Positions 9,100 through 19,290 of a stretch of DNA of 64,000 bases are shown piece by piece. Position numbers and translations under genes: made by a program. How positions within the stretch are numbered: the first letter of the stretch is position 1; every line of letters starts with the position of its first letter. The notes beneath the pieces were generated by a model. That model had not been told where the DNA came from, made no database searches, and worked only from the letters and a program-made list of their open reading frames with translations. Origin of the DNA: Tachypleus tridentatus (taxonomy: Eukaryota; Arthropoda; Merostomata; Xiphosura; Limulidae); the NCBI RefSeq assembly GCF_004210375.1, contig NC_134825.1, positions 69,121,558-69,185,557 of the forward strand, written 5' to 3'.

Positions 9100-10780
9100 A
9101 TTCACAGCCTCATATGCTAATTATTAGGCCACTCCAGGCCAGAGTCAGAATAATACATTTACAGTGACTAATTTTATTGGTGAAGACCCTTTTGGATATT
9201 TTACAGGATTGAAAATTGTTCTGTCTATTGTTTTACATCACCTTGATGTTTAAATGATAGTTCGTCTGTTTATTTATTATAAAAGCATACCAAAAATAAA
9301 ATTCCAAAGCACTTTAGATGTAGAAATACTACATATTTTTATTTTATTTTTTGAAAAGTTTTGGGAGAAGAAATCGATCACAAATAAATAATGCACAATC
9401 CAGTTTCTAGTTTTAAAACATGTTTAAACTTCAGTGACATAAGAGGCAATTTAATACTGGGGAGGGGCAAGATTTATTTAACCTAACGAAGCGACGAAAT
9501 GTACGCCTGAGGCGCACCTGTTACTGCTTGGATCCAGAGCTCGCCTTAGAGCCCTGGGAGTTATTGATTAAATATTATGCATTCTCCTGCCTTCCTAATC
9601 TTAATACATTTTTACAAGGAAAGATTGAACCTCGGAGGTGCCTACTTCCATGTACCCCGCCACTAAACTTGATTTCGAAAAATGTTTATAGCTATGTTCA
9701 TTTCTTTACTAAATCTTAATGTGCATTTCATGAATTCATTTTGAACTTTCTAATTCTGTAGTTTTAAAATTTCGTACATCAACGATTAAGTTTCGGCAAT
9801 ATGTAAATTATCATCTACACTGAGAACTGAGTAATTGCCACGGTAAAATATTTCTGGTATTGTCGACAGTCGCTATTATTTGAGGAATCTCACTCAGTTG
9901 CTTTACAATATCTTAGCAATTGAAACACATAATTGTGTCACCACGTTTACAAATTCTTCAACCATTTTTCAGCAAAAGGCGAAGAAATTCACGTTCTTGG
10001 ACGCACGTGGGTTGCACGAGATATCTTCGATCTGGCAAGGCTTTAGTTTTCATTTTCTCAATGGCGAACGCACGAATGTGAGCACATGCTTGTATAATCA
10101 AAGTTTCCCGATAAAGTTAAATGGTGTCACGTTGTTCGACATGGTTAAAGTTACGCTGATCAAAAACTGTGATTGCTGAAAATAAAACACTAAAGAAATA
10201 TTTTTAAAACGAGAATGATCCAGATTAGTTCAGAATGTTGCCATTCTGGCATTTACCACGTTCATGATGCTTACAATAAAGTTCGAAGGGCAAGAAGTCC
10301 TTTCCGAAAGTCCTCCAATCCACGGGCGGTAGCAGTGCCATCAGGTCTATACAGTTGTCGCGTAGATGAGCCGGAGTGTCGAATGTACCGTTCTTTAGAA
10401 GAGAGAGCAATAGAAGTGCTTATACGTCTTCGAAACGACACAGTCAGTCGGATAAGATTACGTTCATATTAAAGAAAACTGTGAATTGTTAACATTTGTA
10501 TTACACTCAGGATTTGTCAAAAAAAAAGGGGGGGGGGCAGAAGAAGGTATGGAGATTAAACAATGTTTCTCGCATTTCTCTCGTAAATAACTGTCGGTGT
10601 TGATTTTACAAAAAATCTTTTACGCACTGTTTCAGAGATTTTGTTACACTTTTATATTGTCATGTGTAACAGAAAAATCTTTAACAACTCCATCGTATGT
10701 TTCTGTAGACTAAAAATACATTATTATCTCTTCGTAAGCCATTGTTATTATTTATCATGCATGAAATAATTTGTGTTCGT
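9100..10780. other. Non-coding or unknown, partly GC-richer block
   Basis: Most is AT-rich, but 9420-9680 and 9990-10480 are richer in G+C and CpG than the surroundings. Open frames exist on both strands (plus 9880-10179, 99 codons; plus 10215-10472, 85 codons; minus 10225-10410, 61 codons). None shows a known domain or convincing splice borders. It could hold a promoter or first exon of the SNAPC2-like gene downstream, or an old element. A poly-A/poly-G run lies at 10520-10537. Confidence 0.35.
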
Positions 10781-10936
10781 GGCCCGGCATGGCCTAGCGT
10801 GTTAAGGCGTGCAACTCGTAATCTGAGGGTCGCGAGTTCGCATCCCCGTCGCGCCAAACATGCTCGTCCTTTCAGCCGTCTGGGTGTTATAATGTTACGA
10901 TCAATCCCACTATTCGTTGGTAAAAAAGAGTAGCCC
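10781..10936 (+). repeat. SINE family A, 5' half
   Basis: The head (GGCCCGGCATGGCCTAGCG, GCAACTCGTAATCTGAGGG, a B box with GAGTTCGCATCC) and body run up to GAGTAGCCCAA, where the copy breaks off against an inverted copy. Confidence 0.85.
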
Positions 10937-11166
10937 AAGCTACTGTCCCTAATTTAGCAGTGTAAGACTAGAGGGAAGGCAGCTAATCATCACCACCCAT
11001 CGACAATTCTTGGGCTACTCTTTTTACCAACGAATAGTGGGATTGACCGTAACATTATAACATCCCCACGACTGAAAGGGTGAGCATGTTTTGTGTGACG
11101 GGGATTCGAACCAGCGACCCTCAGATTACGAGTCGACTGGCTTAACCACCTGGCCATGCCGAGCCT
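10937..11166 (-). repeat. SINE family A, inverted partner
   Basis: Minus-strand copy from the CACTGCTAAATTAGGGAC body back to the GGCTCGGCATGGCC head at 11166. With 10781-10936 it forms a hairpin-capable inverted pair with little or no spacer. Confidence 0.85.
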
Positions 11167-11176
11167 AGAGGTTTTC

Positions 11177-11280
11177 TTTTGAATTTCGCGCAAAACTACA
11201 CTAGGACTATCTGCGCTAGTCGTCCCTAATTTAGCAGTGTAAGACTACAGGAAAGGCAGCTTGTCATCACCACCCACCCA
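11177..11280 (-). repeat. SINE family A, 3' fragment
   Basis: Tail and body fragment (GAATTTCGCGCAAAACTACA to CATCACCACCCACC) beginning a few bases after the preceding copy and in the same orientation; the tRNA head is missing. Confidence 0.75.
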
Positions 11281-11401
11281 TACATGACGAGGATCTAGGT
11301 GTAGGTTTCAGAGTTGTACCTGGCGTCGTTTTTGTGGTTCTTGTTCTTCTAAGAATCCAACGGCACAACGTTTACAACAATATTCACAGTCCCTCTTAAA
11401 A

Positions 11402-11551
11402 GTTAATCTGAGGGACGCGGGTTCGAATCCCCGTCACACCAAACATGTTCGTTTGTTTAGCCGTGGAGACGTTATAATGTGACGGTTAATCCCACTATTA
11501 TATGGCAAAATAGTAGTCCAAGTAGCTTTGGGCGAAATTCAAAAAATAAAC
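11402..11551 (+). repeat. SINE family A, internally deleted
   Basis: The head (TTAATCTGAGGGACGCGGGT, B box GGTTCGAATCC) and body to the TATGGCAAAATAGTAG segment are joined directly to the AGTAGCTTTGGGCGAAATTC tail, so about 90 bases of the middle are missing. Confidence 0.75.
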
Positions 11552-11836
11552 AATCTAGCTGATCAGCAGTTCAAATAATCATTTAATTAAAAAATCATAA
11601 GTGAAAGTTGGTGGCATTCTGAGCTTACAAGAGATGGTATACAGTAAAATGTCTCCAGAATGCTATGTTGAAACCAGCCGATTATTACATAGTCGGTATA
11701 TTTTGTTGTTTGGAAATTTATTACAAATCTTTCTGAGCTATAAAGCCAAATTTAGTTGTGATATGTTTGTCTGAGGTCTCACGTTAATCGTTCGATCTCT
11801 TTGTCTTGTAATAAAATCTTGGCAGTGTGTGTGTGT

Positions 11837-11937
11837 GTTTTTCTTATAGCAAAGCTATCTGCTCTGTCCATCGAGGGGAATCGAACCCTTGTTTTTAACG
11901 TTGTAAATCTGCAGACTTACCGCTGTCCCAGCGAGTG
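11837..11937 (-). repeat. tRNA-derived short SINE (family B2, TATAAGAAA tail)
   Basis: The minus strand reads CTGGGACAGCGGTAAGTCTG, then GGGTTCGATTCCCCTCGATG with an excellent B box, then GCAGATAGC and a CTATAAGAAAAA end. It shares its head with family B but has a different tail, so the two are sister subfamilies. Confidence 0.6.
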
Positions 11938-12080
11938 ATGAATCTCGGCAAACCAGTCGAAATTCTAAATACACAACTAGGTCAAACTGAAGTTATTGGA
12001 TTAAAGTTCTAGAGAAAGTTAATGTTGGATTCAACTGTTAATGATGACCAGTGATTTTGGTAGGAAAGAAAAGGTAGTTC

Positions 12081-12106
12081 AAGATATATATATATATATA
12101 TATATA
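12081..12106 (+). repeat. (AT)n microsatellite
   Basis: Uninterrupted run of alternating A/T dinucleotides; a simple repeat. Confidence 0.85.
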
Positions 12107-12439
12107 ACCTTATAAGTAGATTTTAGCTGATTAAACCTTCAGCTCAGTTTGTAGAGTATACTTGTCTGATGTGCGAGACGACAAGGATTTGATATTGAAA
12201 TATTTTGACAGGATTTTACATGAGAAATTAATGTATACGGACATATGTATGTGCAGAGTCTGACCGACCTTTATTTACACGCAAAACAGGTGTTCTGTTT
12301 TGTCAAACTGCTTCAGATATATTTCTCTTGATGTGTATGTCGTAATAAATATTATTAAAATTTTAATGGTCTGCAAACATTAAATCTAGTTAATTTTCTC
12401 ATATGCTTCAATGATGCTCCTTTAATATATTTGAACTAT

Positions 12440-12643
12440 GGACAGCCACTTAGATCAGATGAAGTACACATCCAACCAAAGTACAGTGTTGGACGGCTAC
12501 TTAGATCAGATGAAGTACACATCCAACCAAAATGCAGTGTTGGACAGCCACTAAGATCAGATGAAGTACACATCCAACCAAAATGCAGTGTTGAAAGGCC
12601 ACTTAGATCAGATGAAGTACACATCCAACCAAAATGCAGTGTT
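12440..12643 (+). repeat. Minisatellite, 4 x 51 bp
   Basis: Four head-to-tail copies of a 51-bp unit (GGACAGCCAC, TTAGATCAGATGAAGTACAC, ATCCAACCAAAATGCAGTGT) with only 2-4 differences between units. Because 51 is a multiple of 3, a 17-residue repeat is open in several frames on both strands. There is no flanking coding evidence, so translation is unlikely. It sits just upstream of hAT remains. Confidence 0.9.
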
Positions 12644-12839
12644 AGACTGTCAGCTATTTCTCCATCTCAATTTTAGAGATCTAATAAATACACATTTTCG
12701 ACAAACAAGTGAAGAGAGCTTTAAGAGCTGGAAAAAGTGTACAGGTGATTCATATAAGAATAACCGACAACTTAACCACAATAAATCAGAGTGACACGTT
12801 TACTGTAAAGGCAGATATGCTGCATACAACAAGTAAAAC

Positions 12840-13760
12840 GGCGAAAAAATACAGCATCACATCTAATTCATAAACAACATAAAGAAACTATGAGTACAAA
12901 TCGTTAATACATCAAAACTGTAGCGGATACCGTCAGACTAACAGTGGCCCGAAACATTGCACAAAGGAGACATTGAGAGACAAATTATGAGGTTAATGAA
13001 GTCAATCTCCTAACAGTATAGGATCTATTGCAAAAAAATATTCAGAATCGCTGCGATCCAAGCTGACAGAAGAACAAGCTAATGCGAAGTATAATCATCA
13101 CACATTACAAAATGCATTACTTGAAATTATATCAGATATCATTTTAGATGAAACAAAGAAAAAGTAGCAAATGCAAAGCTATTCTCCATTTTGGTTGATG
13201 AATTCAAAGATTTGTCTAGAAGGGAGCAATTTTTAGTCGTTATTAGATATTTCTTTGAATGAGTAATCCATTAAGGATTTACTGGTTTCATGACAGCAGA
13301 AAGTTCAAATGCATACCTCCAGGCGGAGCTAGTATAAAGTGTAATTGATATACGAAATTTGACAGTTCAGTGCATGATGATACAAGTGCAGTTTTGTTTA
13401 GTAAAGAATAAAAGAAATCATGCTACAGGCTCTACATGTACATTGACTTGCCCATAAGCTGAACTTGGTCATTGTGAATGTAGTCAAATCAGTCATTCTT
13501 TCAGCTGATTTTTACCCAACATTGGAATTAGCTATGTCTTTCTCAGTAGTTCATATACAAATGCCAAGTGAATCAAATACCAAAAATACGTGTGTCCGGC
13601 TGACAAACCAGATGAGCTTAAAATTTTACTTTGACGCTCGCTGGGCTAGCCAGATCAGAGCGACTAAAGAATAGAGAGTCATCTGTACAAAGAGGGTTTG
13701 TGATAATCCTGTTGGTGGTGGTTTTTTTGCATGTTACAGTGAAGTTCTATCATATGTAAA
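12840..13760 (+). pseudogene. hAT transposase remnant, ZMYM1-like type
   Basis: Translated pieces in changing frames follow the order seen in hAT-type transposases of the ZMYM1-like group. ARNIAQRRH lies near 12950, then an SLRSKLTEEQANAKYNHHTL stretch and ILDETKKK near 13150. AKLFSILVDEFKDLSRREQF follows near 13175-13235 with its characteristic VDE-LSRREQ pattern. Next are LAHKLNLVIVNVVKSV near 13450 and FDARWASQIRATK near 13630-13672, corresponding to the conserved C-terminal 'RW' block. Many stops and frameshifts interrupt it. It is dead and probably old. Confidence 0.7.
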
Positions 13761-14446
13761 AATAGGTGGAAACATCAAGGCTAGTGGAGAACAAAAATTG
13801 TGCACATAGAGCTCAATACAAGTCGCAAAAAGCTATTATGTGAGAGAGATAAGTATCCATTAAAAATACATATTCAGTGTAGTAAACTTTTAACTTACAG
13901 TATATTTGTAATGAGCTCAGTTATTATTTATATTTTCCATATAAAATATTTGCAGTATTCATTATATTATTTTACAAGAACATAAGAAGACAGACAAACA
14001 TGATAATAAAGTCCACCCAAGCATAAAGCATTAAACTAAAATCTAAAGCATCACTTTTCTCTTTTGTATTTATATAACCAGATTTTGCAACAATTTAAGT
14101 TAATAATACTTGCAACGGTATCAGCCAAATTATTCCAAAAGGTAAAATCTGTAAAGCAATATCTTCAATAAGCTTAAAATAAAACTTAATTACTTTTAAT
14201 GTTGAAATTTTTTCACATGTTTTATATATATATTTCATACTTTTTGCTGTTAATATATGTTTTTAATATTTTCCAAGTTTATTCTTTTAGTTCAGAGTTT
14301 ATTAGAGAAGAATATAGCACACTAGTTAAGAATGAGTTTCTGTTTTTAATATTTATAGAAAAAGCACAGATATTAGTGGTTTCATCTCATGCAAGTTGAC
14401 AGTTAGATTTTCTCAAAATAATTTCGAAATTTTAATTTTCTTATAG
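13761..14446. other. AT-rich sequence upstream of the SNAPC2-like exon
   Basis: Very AT-rich with pyrimidine-rich stretches and no coding signal until the acceptor at 14445-14446. Probably intron. Confidence 0.4.
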
Positions 14447-14545
14447 TGAAAAGAAAGCCTTCCTTGAGGGATTAAAAAAGTATGGTCTTGGAAATTTGGA
14501 GATGCTTGAGAAAGTTGTAAAAACTAGGAATCAAACAGAGATTAA
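14447..14545 (+). CDS. SNAPC2-like gene, SANT/Myb-like exon
   Basis: A 99-bp exon lies between TTTTCTTATAG and AA|GTAAGTTTG. After one base completing a preceding codon it encodes EKKAFLEGLKKYGLGNLEML, then EKVVKTRNQTEI. The pattern matches a SANT/Myb repeat: an acidic/basic start, F-L-x-x-L-K-K-Y-G, then a third helix with RNQTEI. In SNAPC2 (SNAP45), a subunit of the snRNA-activating protein complex that helps Pol II and Pol III start at snRNA promoters, a similar REKRQLVRLL ... SEAEIR motif precedes the conserved C-terminal block. I link the two exons because the second one matches that block too. The upstream exon supplying the conserved Trp was not found. Other SANT proteins remain possible. 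Confidence 0.55.
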
Positions 14546-17500
14546 GTAAGTTTGTGTGCATTATGTTGTAAAGCAAAGCTGTATTTAAAATGTTTGTCTC
14601 AAAATATTAAAAAAATTGCTTTTATGAAAATGTAGGTTTCTCTGTAATTTACACATGTATCCTCATAAACATGCCAAATGCAAATGGTTCAAATTAGACC
14701 TTATACAAATGAACACACCTCTTTTATGAGAGTAGTACTGATGTCAATGAAATAATACTTGATGGCTGAAAGATCTGGGAGCAAATATTTAATTCACTCC
14801 ATTCACAGATATTGTAACTCATGCTGGAAAGTTTACTTCTCAGTTATGTCAAGAAGCAGTTATGCTTTACCTGACATGTCACAACTTCATGATTTAACCT
14901 TCCCTGCCAGGTGTAAGTATTTTCCAACTCTCAAATAATACATCTACTCCTTGAATTTCAGAGTTTAAAATGGAGTGTGTGATAAACCTGTTTAAATTGA
15001 TATATCCTGATGGGACAGGGTAAGTCTAACAGACTTGCAACCCTCAAATCATTTTCCTTTTTTCTCTTACCTTTATAGGTGCTCTATTCTACACCTCAGT
15101 AACCAACTCAGTGGCTTGTGGATGCCTGCCAGGGTATACTTAAATATAAATTTGCATCCTACAGCCAATCAAGTCTGTAATGCTCACTGTTGAGATGGGA
15201 TGTTCCAAAAGACCACTAGAGGTTGTTCTCATGGTATCTTATTTGTTAAACAAAACCCAATTCAAACCATACCTGCTCATGGACTGCCATAAGCAAACTA
15301 GTGTTGAAATAACTGCCCATTTTTCTGGTTTTAGTTTAATAAACCAGGACTGGAAGCCTTTTAAAAGTAAGGTTGCATGCCAAATTATTGCATTGTCTAA
15401 AGGTGTTTTGTTCCTCCAACCTCCCCAGTGTGCTTTCACTCCCCTTTTTTTTAGTAGGGTATGGGAGTTCTTGCCATTTGCTAGTTTTTAGTTGCTGGGG
15501 TCATGGATCAGAGACTTCCTCCTGAGTGTAACCAGTATTACTCAGTGGAAAGTAGAGCAATGGTGTTCTGTTGGTATAAATGGTGTAGATCCTTCTTCTA
15601 ATGCAGAGTGGATGAGAAATACCTGATGCTGTCTGGTTTTGGACTGTAGATAACCCACTATGTATGGTTTTTATCACTTTAGCCATACTGCACCATCTTG
15701 CACGTCCATTTCCATTACTTGGGTTTTGGACTGTGCATAATTTTCCCTGAACTTAGAGAAGCATATCTTTATTTTGAGTAGAGTATATCCTTGTACATAA
15801 GGGATGCAGTCTGTCATGGGTGTGCCCCAACATGTTTCCATTGTAGAGGGTGTCACAGTTCATGGGTTCCCTTCGGGTACATTCCAAAGAGGATGCTCGT
15901 TTAGATAACTTTTGCACCTCTCCTTCCACCTTTTCATTGTGAGATTATTGTTATTATATGAGTAAGGGTAAGATATTATATAATCAGTCAACATTTTCCA
16001 ACACTGAAAATATATTTGCAGTAGATATTTTCTATGCGTCCATCCTCCCTTCTTTCTGTGCACCTCTACTTGCCTAATCTCAGTGCATGGAGAGGGAAAA
16101 GATATTACTTCAGTAGAGGTAAGTACCTATCAGAAATGTATTTTTGGTGTTGGAGCATACCAATTTCACTTGTACTGTAGATAATTTTATGGAAATGTTT
16201 ATTTTCAAGTTACTGTTTTATGTCTGATTTCAAATGTAAGAATATTTTAAAACCCAGCATATACATGTAAGAAAAATTTATCTTTTCAAGAGAATATTCT
16301 ATACTAGCAAATAATTTTTAAAGTACAAATGTTGCTATTTGATCATATAAAATTTTTCCAAATGTTTAAAAATGTTATGTGCATGTGTATAGTCTATTAT
16401 TCCATCACATTATCATTTATTAAAACTGTGATATTTCATTTCTTATGTAGTTGTATTTCAGTTTGAATTCTAGAAATGTAAATTAATTGTAACCAGTGCA
16501 TAAAAATATCTGAAATTAACAGAACCTTGATATAGTTAATTAACTGTCTAGTAAATGACAAATCTGGGAGGCCTGTACAAAGTTGGCATGTTAGCTTTGA
16601 GTAGTTTAAAAGAGTCAGTTTGTATTTGCATGCTATGATTATGCTTTGTAAATTTTTCTTGATCATTTTCTCAGATTTGTTGACTTAGTGTCTTATGTTT
16701 TCAGTCTTGTAATATTATCAGCATTTTAACCAACATAGCTGTCTGTTTCAAAAGTGTTTGACTTAGAAGGTCAGTGGCTTCATCATTGTACAAAAGGAAA
16801 AACGTCCGAGTAAAATAAAGAAAATTGTATAGTAATATCTCGACCAGACTACGTCTACTATAACCATTGCTGGCGAGATCCTTTTCCAAGTAATATGATT
16901 CTTCAAGCTGGCTAACACACTAGTGTTTGAAATACTGTTTTTATTAACAAACTACTTTACAACAACTGTTACAGTGTGAACTTGATTAGGTTAGTGAAGT
17001 ATAACTTTTCATCAGTTTTCTTTTTCACAAAACTCCAGAATTAAGATAAGGATTTCTTGAGACTTGTTCTTCTTTAAGATCATATTTATCTTATTGAAAT
17101 AAGTTGATCATTACTCAGTACGTGGCTTACACTGAATTTCACCTAGACTTAGCTGGAAGAGATTGTTTATGATTCTAAGTTTCATCTTTTATGTTTTCAG
17201 ACTTTCGTTAATCTGTGACTTTTGTATAGACATTCTATCATGAGTTCTGCAGTCCCACAGCTTTCATGTGTGTGTACTTCTCAAAATATCATAAACACAC
17301 TAGTTTTGGGAACAGTGGCTTCTCTTTATGTGCCAATCAATGAATCATGTTTATTTAAGATTTTGCAGTGAGCCTTGAATCTTTATGAAGTTTGTTGTCA
17401 AACCTGTCACCTGTTGGAATATCTTTATTTTGCTCACGATTGTTTCAAAATGTGGCTCATTTATGAGTATAACTTTGTAGATAACCTCTTTTCCTCTATC

Positions 17501-18380
17501 TCCTTTGGGTTCTGAATCTTTTCAACACTACCACTCTCCAGGACTGTGTTGATATACTTATGGTGTTGGCATTATCTTCAGAAGTTTGTCTTTCTGCATA
17601 ACAAAGAACTCTTACCCTTTTTCACACTGTTGTGTAAATTCCTACACACGCTATAAGTCTAGAATAAAGCTCTCACTTCACTGTGTGTCAGTGAGTATTA
17701 TGCTGGTCTGTGATTTAATTACTATTAGACTATAGCCATCCACTAATAGGAAGGCAAGATGCACAGTAATCCTCATTAGCTCTAACTCTTGAACACTGAC
17801 TCATTTTTTTATGATTCTTGTTTTACATGATATTTTTGATTTTTAGAAACAACAATAAAAAATGTTTAATTTATCAGTTAGAACTTTTATTTAAATTATC
17901 TTCAATTTTTCTTTTAACCCTCTCCCTACAGGTAGGTAAAAGTACAGATGACCTTTTAGACTTACATTCAAAATTTAATTAAATTACTTTATTAACATTA
18001 TATACAAATAATCTTGGCATAAAAACATAGTCAGTAAATCAAATTTTAATATCTTGTAAATATTAAGTTCTTTTTTATATAACAAAATATTTACAAAAGC
18101 CTTAATTTTCCCTGGTGTGAGAATTGTGACATTATTCTCCATGTATTCCCTCTTTTTTAATTATTTGCTACAACTCTTGAGAAGTATAGAGTTGCACATA
18201 TATTTCTCATTATAATCAAGATATTACTAAGGTAAAGTCTATTTTTTTATAGCCTTTAATCTTATTTGCATATGGTGCCACAAGATACAAAACCAGACAT
18301 AGTTCCCATGCACACCTACTGCATTCTCTCTTTTACAAATTTCCAATAGCTCTCTCCTGCTGATGTTTTATAATGCATTA
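14546..18380. other. Probable intron with unclassified repeat-like sequence
   Basis: No exon was recognised. Sequence 14930-16140 is less AT-rich and carries overlapping open frames on both strands (103 codons at 15180-15491 plus; 60-67 codons on the minus strand) without any domain; I suspect an unclassified dispersed repeat. The segment 17935-18060 (including ACATTCAAAATTTAATTA) resembles 49030-49140, so it is also repetitive. Confidence 0.4.
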
Positions 18381-18384
18381 TTAT

Positions 18385-19290
18385 AATCAATGGAAAGCCA
18401 AAATTCTGTTTTATTAAGTGATGTATTATATTGTTTACTGTACAGAGCATTGTCTGTTTCATCTTCAGTTATGTGTTCCAAGCTCTTTTCCATCAAGATA
18501 GTTCTGCAAACCTTGGAATACATGATAATCGGATGGGGCAAGGTCTGGAGAATAAGGAGAATGTGGAAGTTTTTTTAGTCTAGCTCTTCAGTCTTTGCAG
18601 ATGTGATCCTTGTTGTATGGGGCCGTGTATTATCCTAGTATAACACAACACCTTTATGATTGATTACAGCAATATTCAGTGCAACATTCAAGTGCTCTAA
18701 CTGTTGACAATAGAAGTCTGATGTAATCATTACATTGAGTGGCAGCAACTCAAAGTGGATTGATCCCACCAACAATATCCCACCAAATGCTTAACAACAC
18801 TTTCCTATGGTGGAGGTCCATTTTGGGCTGTACTTTAGCCAATTTACCTGTACTGAGCCATTTTCTACAGTGCTTAACCTTTTTATAAAATAATCATTTT
18901 CCATCTCCAGGCACTAACCTTTCCAAAAAAGGTGAGTTACATTCATGAGATTGCAGATAAGTGCAAATGTCCACTTTTGTTCTAAGGTTGGCTTTTGTTA
19001 AATCATGGGGGACCCATTTTTTAAGCTTTGACATCTTTTCAAGCTGTTGCAGATGATGGTAAACTGTTGAATGAGTTGAATTAAGCTTCTGTGCTAGTTC
19101 TTCAACTGTTACAGCACAGTCTTTATCAAGTGCAGCCTGCAGCAAGTCATCATTAAACTCAACAGGACAATCTGAACTTTTGAAACCATCTTCAACATTT
19201 TATTTCACTGAGAGACTGAACCATAAGCATCTTGCATGTTTCATGTAGTTTCTGCTGTACTTTTGCCATTTTTATGCTCATAAAGCATTA
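18385..19290 (-). pseudogene. mariner transposase remnant
   Basis: On the minus strand the order is that of a mariner transposase. LYEHKNGKSTAET-like N terminus lies near 19280, then helix-turn-helix VTVEELAQKLNSTHSTVYHH, then LKKWVPHDLTKANL. LERLVPGDGKW follows with the first catalytic Asp; the usual GDEK is GDGK here. A WWDIVGGI segment comes next, then DNTRPHT with the second Asp, and PYSPDLAPSDYH with the third Asp of the D34D triad (near 18560). Several stops and frameshifts break it; the longest open piece is 83 codons at 18894-19145. No terminal inverted repeat was located by eye. It lies in the interval between the two SNAPC2-like exons and is antisense to them. Confidence 0.9.

Noticed and set aside
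12440-12643. CRISPR-like array
   Set aside because: The units abut without variable spacers and the DNA is animal.
12431-12676. 81-codon ORF with 17-residue repeats
   Set aside because: It results from the 51-bp minisatellite; all similar frames on both strands are open and no splice or start context supports it.
15180-15491. 103-codon plus-strand ORF
   Set aside because: No domain, overlapped by an antisense frame, and lies in sequence that looks repetitive.
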